Counted from the first letter of the stretch, positions 1-4,763 are shown. The stretch: 11,864 nt of DNA from Bovifimicola sp050309585 (GCA_050309585.1 JBNRML010000025.1:1-11864); one strand, 5' to 3'. Numbers and translations: made by a program. The notes: generated from the letters alone by a model not told the origin.

Positions 1-197
1 CTTAGTTCTTCAATGACTGTGTCCTTTGTATCCCGTATCTCCTGAACAGTCACATATTCCAAGTCCACATTTCCGCTATTATCACTGTACAAATCCACGC
101 TATTTATTTTTTTGTTGTTAATCATCATATTTGCCGCGATATATATGGTTAAGACTGATATTGAACTGCAGATAATCATTTTTATTTTTTTATTCAT
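1..197 (-). CDS. N-terminal fragment of an exported or membrane-anchored protein, unknown family
   Basis: Sixty-five codons are visible before the gene runs off the left edge. The start is ATG at 197-195, preceded on the minus strand by GAGGAT with 3 nt to the ATG, so I am confident of the start. The protein opens with a lysine-rich n-region (MNKKIK) and a hydrophobic stretch at residues 7-25, which is a signal peptide or N-terminal anchor. It then turns hydrophilic and acidic (DLYSDNSGNVDLEY, then TVQEIRDTKDTVIEEL). No lipobox is evident: Cys10 lies inside the hydrophobic core and the context is poor. The gene follows the secreted-protein gene in the same direction across 315 nt of structured DNA and has no clear promoter of its own, so it is probably expressed by read-through. 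It could be a partner, immunity or export protein for that gene product, or the adaptor of an efflux system. The fragment is too short to decide and I do not recognise it. Confidence 0.72.
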   Translation of the reverse strand, partial: MNKKIKMIICSSISVLTIYIAANMMINNKKINSVDLYSDNSGNVDLEYVTVQEIRDTKDTVIEEL

Positions 198-218
198 ATA
201 ATCCTCATTTCTGAGCGA

Positions 219-232
219 CTTTTAGCGAAAAG
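219..232. repeat. Small hairpin CTTTT/AAAAG
   Basis: CTTTT, a 4-nt loop AGCG, then AAAAG. This 5-bp stem lies between the two larger stems at 209-218 and 235-265. It is weak and is listed because it fills the remaining gap in the structured region. Confidence 0.35.
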
Positions 233-234
233 GC

Positions 235-265
235 GAAGAGAAATCTGCTCAGGCAGTTTCTCTTC
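235..265. repeat. Hairpin with bulge, copy 2 of a twin pair
   Basis: GAAGAGAAA at 235-243 pairs with TTTCTCTTC at 257-265. One unpaired T (244) separates this lower stem from an inner 4-bp stem CTGC/GCAG (245-248 and 253-256) closed by a 4-nt loop. The layout matches the hairpin at 384-422, including the GAGAAA/TTTCTC section, the bulge position and the loop size. Confidence 0.7.
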
Positions 266-275
266 TGCCATCAGG

Positions 276-305
276 GCTATTTGCCTTCGCTCAGAAGCAA
301 ATAGC
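276..305. repeat. Hairpin GCTATTTGC/GCAAATAGC, 12-nt loop
   Basis: A perfect 9-bp stem joins 276-284 with 297-305. A 3-bp extension inside the loop (286-288 with 294-296) is possible, but the loop also contains the 10-nt partner of 209-218, so the two pairings compete. Confidence 0.65.
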
Positions 306-344
306 TGTAAAAAAAACAAGGGCATCAGCCTTATTTTTTTTACA
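306..344 (-). terminator. Bidirectional intrinsic terminator between the two exported-protein genes
   Basis: TGTAAAAAAAA (306-316) pairs perfectly with TTTTTTTTACA (334-344) around an inner AAGG/CCTT stem (318-321 and 329-332). On either strand the GC-containing core is followed by eight consecutive T residues, the form of an intrinsic terminator. On the minus strand it would end transcripts of the 908-513 gene, with partial read-through supplying the 197-1 gene. The T tract is clear; the efficiency is not knowable from sequence. Confidence 0.7.
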
Positions 345-350
345 CTAATC

Positions 351-363
351 CTCCATGTCGGAG
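351..363. repeat. Short hairpin CTCC/GGAG
   Basis: CTCC at 351-354 pairs with GGAG at 360-363 across a 5-nt loop. On the minus strand the 3' arm reads GGAGG and resembles a ribosome site, but no ORF of useful length follows it. Confidence 0.35.
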
Positions 364-368
364 CAAAT

Positions 369-450
369 TTATTCTTGTAGACACGCAGTCGAGAAATCAG
401 GTTATCCTGTTTCTCGACTGCGATAGCTCAAATTTTCCTTCCAAGAATAA
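369..450. repeat. Two-level stem enclosing a 13-bp bulged hairpin, copy 1 of the twin pair
   Basis: The outer stem is TTATTCTTG (369-377) with CAAGAATAA (442-450), 9 bp perfect. Inside it, CGCAGTCGAGAAA (384-396) pairs with 410-422 over 13 perfect bp. A single unpaired T (397) follows, then CAGG/CCTG (398-401 and 406-409) and a 4-nt loop. Compared with the hairpin at 235-265, five base pairs differ and all five remain paired, suggesting selection on structure. Confidence 0.72.
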
Positions 451-480
451 TGCCTAGTGGAGCCACAGCTCCACCAAGCA
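451..480. repeat. Hairpin GTGGAGC/GCTCCAC
   Basis: A perfect 7-bp GC-rich stem (457-463 with 468-474) has a 4-nt loop CACA. Outer pairs TGC/GCA at 451-453 and 478-480 extend it across a small internal loop. No T tract follows on either strand, so it is not itself a terminator. Confidence 0.65.
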
Positions 481-486
481 GATTTC

Positions 487-510
487 TGTAAAATAAGATG
501 CTATTCTACA
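487..510. repeat. Hairpin immediately after the stop codon of the secreted-protein gene
   Basis: TGTA (487-490) pairs with TACA (507-510) and AATA (492-495) with TATT (502-505). One mismatch separates the two segments and the loop is 6 nt. On the minus strand it begins 2 nt after the TAG stop. It is AT-rich and may protect the mRNA 3' side rather than terminate. Confidence 0.5.
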
Positions 511-512
511 TA

Positions 513-908
513 CTAGTCAGCTAATGTTCCTGAGGTATTTGCAGGTGACGTATTATAAGACAACTTTGTTACCAACCATGAATTTAAGCCTGTAGCACTT
601 TTCTGGTAAACATATACCTTACTGTCTGCCACCAGATAGCTCGTTTTTCTAAGAGAAGTTCCTGTCCCTGCCTGTATCAGCGTATAAACATTACTGCTGC
701 TTCTGTACGTATGTGTTGCGGTATAGGTATGTTCACCATATATTGGAAAACTCCACGAATTTGCTGTGGCATTTGTGTGACTGTCGTTGTAGTATAAATA
801 CCAGTCATGTGAAGTTGCATATGCCGATACATTTGACAATCCTCCAGTTACCATTACTCCCATAAGCATTACTGCTGCCGCGATTTTACAAATTTTACTA
901 ATCATCAT
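513..908 (-). CDS. Small secreted protein, about 131 aa, unknown family
   Basis: The start is ATG at 908-906, or the adjacent ATG at 905-903, behind AGGAGAGAGG. A GTG further up at 965 is in frame but would put 19 charged residues before the signal peptide and has a poor ribosome site. Residues 1-31 form a classical signal peptide: Lys near the start, a hydrophobic core at 9-21, and a likely signal peptidase I cut after AYA at 29-31. The mature part of about 100 residues has no Cys, is rich in Tyr (11), Ser and Thr, contains two short His-containing segments, and ends in TLAD. There are no anchor, lipobox or sorting motifs, so it should be released. A promoter with a candidate LytTR box lies upstream, a divergent LytTR regulator is adjacent, and another exported protein follows. 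That setting suggests a bacteriocin-like, signalling or surface-acting protein, but I do not recognise the family. Confidence 0.8.
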   Translation of the reverse strand: MMISKICKIAAAVMLMGVMVTGGLSNVSAYATSHDWYLYYNDSHTNATANSWSFPIYGEHTYTATHTYRSSSNVYTLIQAGTGTSLRKTSYLVADSKVYVYQKSATGLNSWLVTKLSYNTSPANTSGTLAD

Positions 909-960
909 TATTTCCTCTCTCCTGTAAAATAAACTCGCATCACCTCTTTCTCCATCCCAT
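908..960 (-). other. Two tiny overlapping leader ORFs before the secreted-protein gene
   Basis: ATG at 960-958, preceded by GAGAGGGGTGAT, opens a 6-codon ORF (MGWRKR) ending in TGA at 942-940. That stop shares a base with ATG at 940-938, which opens a 10-codon ORF (MRVYFTGERK) ending in TAA at 910-908. The second stop shares a base with the main ATG. Each ribosome-site-like purine run lies inside the preceding ORF. This could be a chain of translational coupling, or chance in purine-rich leader sequence. Confidence 0.3.
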
Positions 961-985
961 ATCACCCCTCTCTTTTTCGTAATTA

Positions 986-1004
986 AAATAGCAGTCTGCT
1001 ATTT
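986..1004. promoter_or_regulatory. Perfect 19-bp dyad AAATAGCAG-T-CTGCTATTT
   Basis: Two 9-bp arms flank a single central base. With the promoter called at 1036-1064, this dyad would lie about 25-45 nt into the transcript of the secreted-protein gene. It could act as a DNA operator or as a 5' UTR hairpin. Confidence 0.5.
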
Positions 1005-1035
1005 CATCTACAAGTAAAAAGGTAATGCTATAATC

Positions 1036-1064
1036 ATTATTACCACATATTCTTTAATTTTCAA
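1036..1064 (-). promoter_or_regulatory. Promoter for the secreted-protein gene
   Basis: On the minus strand TTGAAA (1064-1059), a 17-bp spacer and AATAAT (1041-1036) make a good vegetative-type promoter. It predicts a leader of about 120 nt. The -10 box lies within an inverted repeat GGTAAT/ATTACC (1021-1026 and 1039-1044). The direct repeat at 1073-1103 ends 8 bp upstream of the -35 box. Confidence 0.55.
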
Positions 1065-1072
1065 TATCTCTC

Positions 1073-1103
1073 GCCCCAACGACGTGTCACGTGCCCCAAC
1101 GAC
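1073..1103 (-). promoter_or_regulatory. Candidate LytTR-regulator box, two 11-bp direct repeats
   Basis: GTCGTTGGGGC occurs twice on the minus strand (1103-1093 and 1083-1073), identical at all 11 positions and with starts 20 bp apart, about two helical turns. LytTR proteins such as AgrA bind direct repeats of about 9 bp with a CGTT or AGTT core at roughly this period. The divergent gene at 1265 encodes a LytTR protein. The position next to the -35 box fits activation of the secreted-protein gene. Between the repeats lies a short dyad ACGTG-T-CACGT (1082-1092). The binding partner is inferred. Confidence 0.6.
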
Positions 1104-1149
1104 ATAAGTTATCAAAAAATATTTATCAAATAAAAAAATTGTTAAAAAA

Positions 1150-1177
1150 TTCTAAAAAATACTTTTATTTTTTAGAA
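1150..1177. repeat. Perfect 12-bp AT-rich inverted repeat upstream of the regulator gene
   Basis: TTCTAAAAAATA (1150-1161) pairs with TATTTTTTAGAA (1166-1177) around a 4-nt loop. It has no GC core and no trailing T tract, so it is unlikely to be a terminator. It may be an operator or simply a bend in the divergent control region. The rest of the 909-1264 gap is AT-rich and holds the other elements listed here; TTATCAAA also occurs twice at 1109 and 1123. Confidence 0.45.
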
Positions 1178-1183
1178 AACGTG

Positions 1184-1200
1184 ATACACTGTCAGTGTAT
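1184..1200. promoter_or_regulatory. Perfect 17-bp dyad ATACACTG-T-CAGTGTAT
   Basis: Two 8-bp arms flank one central T, 65 bp before the regulator start. The geometry is that of an operator for a homodimeric regulator. It lies where the promoter of the 1265 gene should be, although I could not settle on a convincing -35/-10 pair there. Confidence 0.5.
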
Positions 1201-1236
1201 TGTACTTATACGAGTAAAAATAAAAAATAATAAAGA

Positions 1237-1257
1237 AGAGCACCAGCTCTATGAGGG
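1237..1257 (+). promoter_or_regulatory. Hairpin and ribosome binding site of the LytTR gene
   Basis: AGAGC (1237-1241) pairs with GCTCT (1246-1250) across a 4-nt loop. The ribosome site GAGGG (1253-1257) follows 2 nt later, with a 7-nt spacer to the ATG. The hairpin could influence ribosome access, but the stem is short. Confidence 0.45.
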
Positions 1258-1264
1258 TTAAAAA

Positions 1265-1999
1265 ATGAATATACTTATTATTGATGATGCAGTGGATACT
1301 TGCGAATTTATTTCACAGGTAATCACTGAGAATTTTGAACACTGTACATGCCAGACTGCAATTTCCTATGATTGCGCTATCGACTTAATTTCTAACACTG
1401 AATTTGATGTTCTTATTTTGGGTTGTATTTCTGATAAATCCAACTTGTCTAAAAATGGAATTGATTTAGGAACGTTCATCGATCTCATCCTTGAACACAG
1501 AAAAGTTCCTGTTGCCTTTGTTACCAGCTCTTTCAACTACATAATCAAAGCGGTAAATTCACTAAATTGCGTATACTGTATGATTGAACCTTTTTATGAG
1601 GCTGATATCATATGTATGATGGATAAAATATTATCTGTAACCGTGCCTAGAACAAAACTGGTTTTTCATGATTCTGTTGGTGTTTATATGACGATTAATT
1701 TATCTGATATCATCTATATACAGTCTGTACGTCATGACATTATTGTACATACAAACACCGGAGAATATGTTTTCACCAACTATAGTTTGTCAGATATAGT
1801 GAAGGATTCCTCTGGAAAATTGATGCGCTGTCATAAAAGCTACCTGGTTAATCCGGACTATTTATATACCATTGACCGTTCGAATAACTATATCCAGATT
1901 ACATGCTGCGATAGTGCCGTCAATATTCCTATCGGAAGGACATACGCTGAAAGGATTTACAAATATTGTAATTCACTTGTTTATAAGAAAGAATTATAG
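1265..1999 (+). CDS. LytTR-family response regulator with a degenerate receiver domain
   Basis: This 244-residue cytoplasmic DNA-binding regulator has a receiver-like domain at about residues 1-123 and a LytTR domain at about 131-240. Receiver features include LIIDD at 4-8 and the Thr of the switch region at 87. The phospho-acceptor position after the third strand (DVLILG) is Gly53, and the usual Lys-Pro-Phe is Glu108-Pro-Phe, so phosphorylation in the normal way is unlikely. The LytTR half is well kept: YIQSVRHD (151-158), RCHKSYLVN (188-196) and the closing IPIGRTYAERI. There are 12 cysteines, eight of them in the receiver, including CTC (27-29) and CVYC (102-105). No histidine kinase is adjacent. 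The gene is divergent from the secreted-protein gene, whose promoter carries a candidate LytTR box, so that gene is the likely target. ATG at 1265 follows GAGGG. Family assignment is firm; signal and mode of action are unknown. Confidence 0.9.
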   Translation: MNILIIDDAVDTCEFISQVITENFEHCTCQTAISYDCAIDLISNTEFDVLILGCISDKSNLSKNGIDLGTFIDLILEHRKVPVAFVTSSFNYIIKAVNSLNCVYCMIEPFYEADIICMMDKILSVTVPRTKLVFHDSVGVYMTINLSDIIYIQSVRHDIIVHTNTGEYVFTNYSLSDIVKDSSGKLMRCHKSYLVNPDYLYTIDRSNNYIQITCCDSAVNIPIGRTYAERIYKYCNSLVYKKEL

Positions 2000-2052
2000 A
2001 ATAAATATATAAAATATTATAAATATCTTAAATATCAAATGTTTCAAAAAAA

Positions 2053-2089
2053 TAGAGTTTACAACCGGAAATTCTGGTTGTAAACTCTA
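2053..2089 (-). terminator. Intrinsic terminator of the pyr operon
   Basis: A 14-bp perfect stem joins 2053-2066 with 2076-2089, with partial extension inward. On the minus strand it is followed by seven T residues (2052-2046), and it begins 21 nt after the pyrD stop. On the plus strand an A run follows instead, so it should work poorly for the convergent LytTR gene, for which I see no separate terminator. Confidence 0.85.
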
Positions 2090-2110
2090 AAAAAATCTTT
2101 ACTGTTTTGA

Positions 2111-3016
2111 TTATCTGTTTACCTTTCCAATAAGCTCATTGATATCTTCACAGTTATGTTTTTTCATATATCCTTCAATACCATTCACAATCTCCTGTGT
2201 GGCATATGGATTAAAGAAGTTCGCTGTTCCGACAGATACGGCAGTTGCACCTGCAAGAATAAATTCAATCGCATCTTCCCAAGATGCAATTCCTCCCATA
2301 CCAATAATAGGAATCCTGACTGCATTTGCCACCTGATTTACCATTCTCACCGCTATAGGTTTTATTGCTGGTCCAGACAATCCTCCTGTCTTATTTGCCA
2401 GTGCAAATGTCTGTCTGTTAATATCAATCTTCATGCCTGTTAAAGTATTTATCAGGGATACTGCGTCAGCTCCTCCCTCTTCAACAGCCTTGGCCATAAC
2501 CGTAATATCTGTCACATTTGGACTTAATTTCATAATAACCGGCTGTTTTGCAATCTTTTTGATTTCCTTTGTTATCTTATATGCATTATCGGCCACCTGT
2601 CCAAAGGCAATTCCTCCCTCCTTGACATTTGGGCACGAAATATTTATCTCAAGTAAATCAACCGGTTCGTCACCCAGTCTTTCCACAACCTCGAGATAAT
2701 CCTCTGTGCTCTTTCCACACACGTTGACAATGATTTTTGTATCAAACTGTTTAAGAAAAGGAATATCTCTCTCACAAAACACATCAATGCCGGGATTCTG
2801 AAGTCCAATGGCATTGAGCATACCTCCGTGGGTTTCAACTACACGGGGTGTTGGATTTCCTGTCCATGGAACATTTGCCACACCCTTTGTAACCACTGCT
2901 CCCAACTTATTTAGGTCAACAAATTCACTGTATTCCATTCCTGAACCAAAGGTTCCTGATGCTGTCATAACAGGATTTTTCAATTCCACTCCTGCAATTT
3001 TAACTGCTGTGTTCAT
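2111..3016 (-). CDS. pyrD: Dihydroorotate dehydrogenase B, catalytic subunit (class 1B)
   Basis: PyrD is an FMN enzyme that oxidises dihydroorotate to orotate, the fourth step of UMP synthesis. In class 1B it forms a heterotetramer with PyrK and passes electrons to NAD+. The 301-residue length is normal for this class. The active-site Cys is visible as Cys128 in NISCPN, where class 1A and class 2 enzymes differ (class 2 uses Ser). Other family segments are NPVMTASGTFG (14-24), MKLSPN with Lys163, NTLTGM (190-195), GGLSGPAIKP (211-220) and GMGGI (239-243), which contacts FMN phosphate. The ATG shares one base with the pyrK stop (TAATG) and has a strong GGGAGGT site, so the two subunits are translationally coupled. 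It is the last gene of the operon; a terminator follows. Confidence 0.97.
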   Translation of the reverse strand: MNTAVKIAGVELKNPVMTASGTFGSGMEYSEFVDLNKLGAVVTKGVANVPWTGNPTPRVVETHGGMLNAIGLQNPGIDVFCERDIPFLKQFDTKIIVNVCGKSTEDYLEVVERLGDEPVDLLEINISCPNVKEGGIAFGQVADNAYKITKEIKKIAKQPVIMKLSPNVTDITVMAKAVEEGGADAVSLINTLTGMKIDINRQTFALANKTGGLSGPAIKPIAVRMVNQVANAVRIPIIGMGGIASWEDAIEFILAGATAVSVGTANFFNPYATQEIVNGIEGYMKKHNCEDINELIGKVNR

Positions 3017-3792
3017 TAGATTTCTACCTCCCTTGCTTCAAATACAGGTCCATCTGTACATATTCTTGTATTATTAACATGGGTATGATGATCTTTTTCC
3101 TTTGTTTTGCATACACATCCAAGGCAGGCACCTATTCCACATGCCATACGCTCCTCAAGGGAAATCTGAGCCTCAATATCCTTTTCAATTGCAAACTGTT
3201 TTATAGCTCTAAGCATTGGCATAGGGCCACAGGAATAAATGATATCCCCTTCAATATTCTGCTCTCTTATGGCATCAAGTACATTTCCCTTTGTTCCGCA
3301 GGAACCATCTTCTGTAGAAATAAATACATTTCCATATTTTCTCAATTCCTCCAAAAGAAACAGTTCATCTCTGTATCCCACAACAATATTAATTTCACAA
3401 TCATATTTTTTCTTTAATTCCTTTGCAAGCTGTACAATAGGAGGTACACCGATTCCACCGGCAGTAAGAATGGCTTTTTTATCCTTTAATGTATATCCAT
3501 TTCCCAAAGGTCCCAAAACCTTTATCTTTTTCCCCGGACCATATTGTGAAAACTCCTTTGTTCCCTTTCCTACCACTCTGTAAACAAGCCTTATGGCATC
3601 TTTTTCATTATTGATTTCACATATACTGATAGGCCTTGGCAACAATGTTGCCCCATTTTCAGAATAAAGCGAAACAAACTGTCCTGCCTTTGCATTTTCT
3701 GCAACACATGTTCTAATCCAGAGGCTGTAAATATCTGTGGCAATTCTATCCTGACAGATAACTGTAGCCTGATCCATTTTATGTTCACTCAT
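3016..3792 (-). CDS. pyrK: Dihydroorotate dehydrogenase B, electron transfer subunit
   Basis: PyrK carries FAD and a [2Fe-2S] cluster and links PyrD to NAD+. The 258-residue protein shows the flavin-binding RPIS motif (53-56), GGIG for nucleotide binding (112-115), CGP (188-190), and four cluster cysteines spaced C218-x4-C223-x2-C226-x18-C245. Length and order match the family. I chose ATG at 3792; an in-frame TTG at 3813 would add seven residues but has no ribosome site, whereas GAGAGGA lies upstream of the ATG, if at a rather long spacing. The gene follows pyrF by about 25 nt and overlaps pyrD by one base. Its placement next to PyrD confirms the class 1B system. Confidence 0.96.
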   Translation of the reverse strand: MSEHKMDQATVICQDRIATDIYSLWIRTCVAENAKAGQFVSLYSENGATLLPRPISICEINNEKDAIRLVYRVVGKGTKEFSQYGPGKKIKVLGPLGNGYTLKDKKAILTAGGIGVPPIVQLAKELKKKYDCEINIVVGYRDELFLLEELRKYGNVFISTEDGSCGTKGNVLDAIREQNIEGDIIYSCGPMPMLRAIKQFAIEKDIEAQISLEERMACGIGACLGCVCKTKEKDHHTHVNNTRICTDGPVFEAREVEI

Positions 3793-3817
3793 TGCCGTAC
3801 CATTTCCTCTCAAAAAA

Positions 3818-4735
3818 TTAAATGTTTTCAGTAATATCCTTGATCATAAATTCAACTGCTGCTCTTGAAGCATCTGCATAATTTTCCTCGCCAAAGCCTG
3901 CGTACTGCTCCTGCTTATATGCAGCAATTATTCCTCTTGAAGAATTTACAATTGCACCAAGTCCATCTTCGTTAAAATAAGGTGCCAAATCCTTAGCCTT
4001 TCCACCCTGTGCGCCATAACCAGGAACAAGGATGTATGTCTTTGGCATGATTTTACGGAGCACCCTTCCCATTTCAGGATATGTTGCTCCAACAACGGCT
4101 CCTACATAACTGTATTCATTACCCATATGCTGTTCGCCCCACTCAGCAACCTTTTCACCTACAAGCTCATAAAGTGGTCTTCCATCCACAAGCTTATCCT
4201 GAAACTCTCCACTCGATGGATTTGAAGTCTTAACCAGTACGAAAATACCCTTATCATTTTCCTTACACACATCAATAAATGGATTTACGCCATCACTTCC
4301 AAGATATGGATTTACTGTTACAAAATCTTCATCAAACGGTGTGATAACTGAATTTCCGACTTTAACCTTTCCCACATGCCCAACTGCATACGCTGCTGAA
4401 GTAGAACCAATGTCTCCTCTTTTGATATCACCTATAACTACAATGTCCTTTGATTTTGCATAATCAACCGTCTTTTTAAATGCCATCAGACCCGGCACAC
4501 CAAACTGCTCATACATGGCAATCTGTGGCTTAACAGCCGGAATAAGGTCATAAGTTGCATCAATGATTCCCTTGTTAAACTGCCAAATGGCTTCTGCTGC
4601 GCCTTCAAGTGTTTCTCCATACTCGTCATATGCTTTTTTCTGAATAAATTCCGGCACATAATTAAGCATTGGGTCAAGACCTACAACTATAGGTGCATTT
4701 AATTTTTTGATTTTTTCTACAAGTTTGTTTATCAT
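3818..4735 (-). CDS. pyrF: Orotidine 5'-phosphate decarboxylase, long (type 2) form
   Basis: This cytosolic enzyme converts OMP to UMP, the last step of the pathway. At 305 residues it belongs to the longer type 2 branch rather than the type of about 235 residues. The N-terminal substrate segment VGLDP (18-22), VKPQ with Lys69, and the catalytic DIKRGDIG stretch with Asp103, Lys105 and Asp108 are present, as are VPGYGAQGG (237-245) and the phosphate-binding NSSRG (264-268). The ATG at 4735 follows GAGGA with 4 nt between. The 82-nt gap from pyrC is the largest in the operon and may contain a promoter (4764-4793). Confidence 0.96.
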   Translation of the reverse strand: MINKLVEKIKKLNAPIVVGLDPMLNYVPEFIQKKAYDEYGETLEGAAEAIWQFNKGIIDATYDLIPAVKPQIAMYEQFGVPGLMAFKKTVDYAKSKDIVVIGDIKRGDIGSTSAAYAVGHVGKVKVGNSVITPFDEDFVTVNPYLGSDGVNPFIDVCKENDKGIFVLVKTSNPSSGEFQDKLVDGRPLYELVGEKVAEWGEQHMGNEYSYVGAVVGATYPEMGRVLRKIMPKTYILVPGYGAQGGKAKDLAPYFNEDGLGAIVNSSRGIIAAYKQEQYAGFGEENYADASRAAVEFMIKDITENI

Positions 4736-4763
4736 TCATTCCTCTTTTCCGCACTTAAAATGC

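Larger units (their letters stand above)
209..296 (-). promoter_or_regulatory. Possible pseudoknot next to the ribosome site of the 197-1 gene
   Basis: The 10-nt sequence TTCTGAGCGA (209-218, + strand) is perfectly complementary to TCGCTCAGAA (287-296). The second copy fills most of the 12-nt loop of the perfect 9-bp hairpin at 276-305. The first copy lies 2 nt before the GAGGAT ribosome site on the minus strand. In minus-strand RNA the hairpin loop could pair with the segment abutting the ribosome site, forming an H-type pseudoknot. Control of translation is my inference. Confidence 0.42.
198..512 (-). other. Densely structured intergenic region, candidate RNA element
   Basis: No gene fits in these 315 nt. 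Between 209 and 510 almost every stretch belongs to an inverted repeat. Read 5' to 3' on the minus strand, the stems are 510-487, 474-457, 450-442 with 377-369 enclosing 422-384, 363-351, 344-306, 305-276, 265-235 and 232-219. In addition, 296-287 pairs with 218-209, and 487-477 pairs with 249-239. Most stems are perfect and several have 4-nt loops. The region lies between two co-directional genes for exported proteins, so it would be the 3' UTR of the first and the leader of the second. It may be a structured regulatory RNA, or an array of terminator and processing hairpins setting the expression ratio of the two genes. I do not recognise a named RNA family. Confidence 0.6.

Noticed and set aside
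239..487. MITE or insertion element bounded by 11-bp inverted repeats
   Set aside because: No target-site duplication is visible at the ends, and the inner hairpins are organised as local stems rather than element ends.
198..512. Integron attC-like or CRISPR repeat array
   Set aside because: The hairpins differ in size and sequence, with no regular spacers and no attC core sites.
513..908. Lactococcin 972-like bacteriocin
   Set aside because: Size, signal peptide and His/Tyr/Ser content are loosely similar, but I cannot align the characteristic motifs, so no family name is given.
513..965. Longer reading of the secreted-protein gene from GTG at 965
   Set aside because: It would add 19 charged residues ahead of a good signal peptide and has a poorly spaced ribosome site, whereas AGGAGAGAGG fits the ATG at 908.
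1073..1103. Start of a CRISPR or tandem repeat array
   Set aside because: Only two copies exist, 20 bp apart, and their position at a promoter is better explained as a regulator box.
1150..1177. Terminator upstream of the LytTR gene
   Set aside because: The stem is almost all A/T and no T tract follows it; it is more likely an operator or AT-rich promoter DNA.
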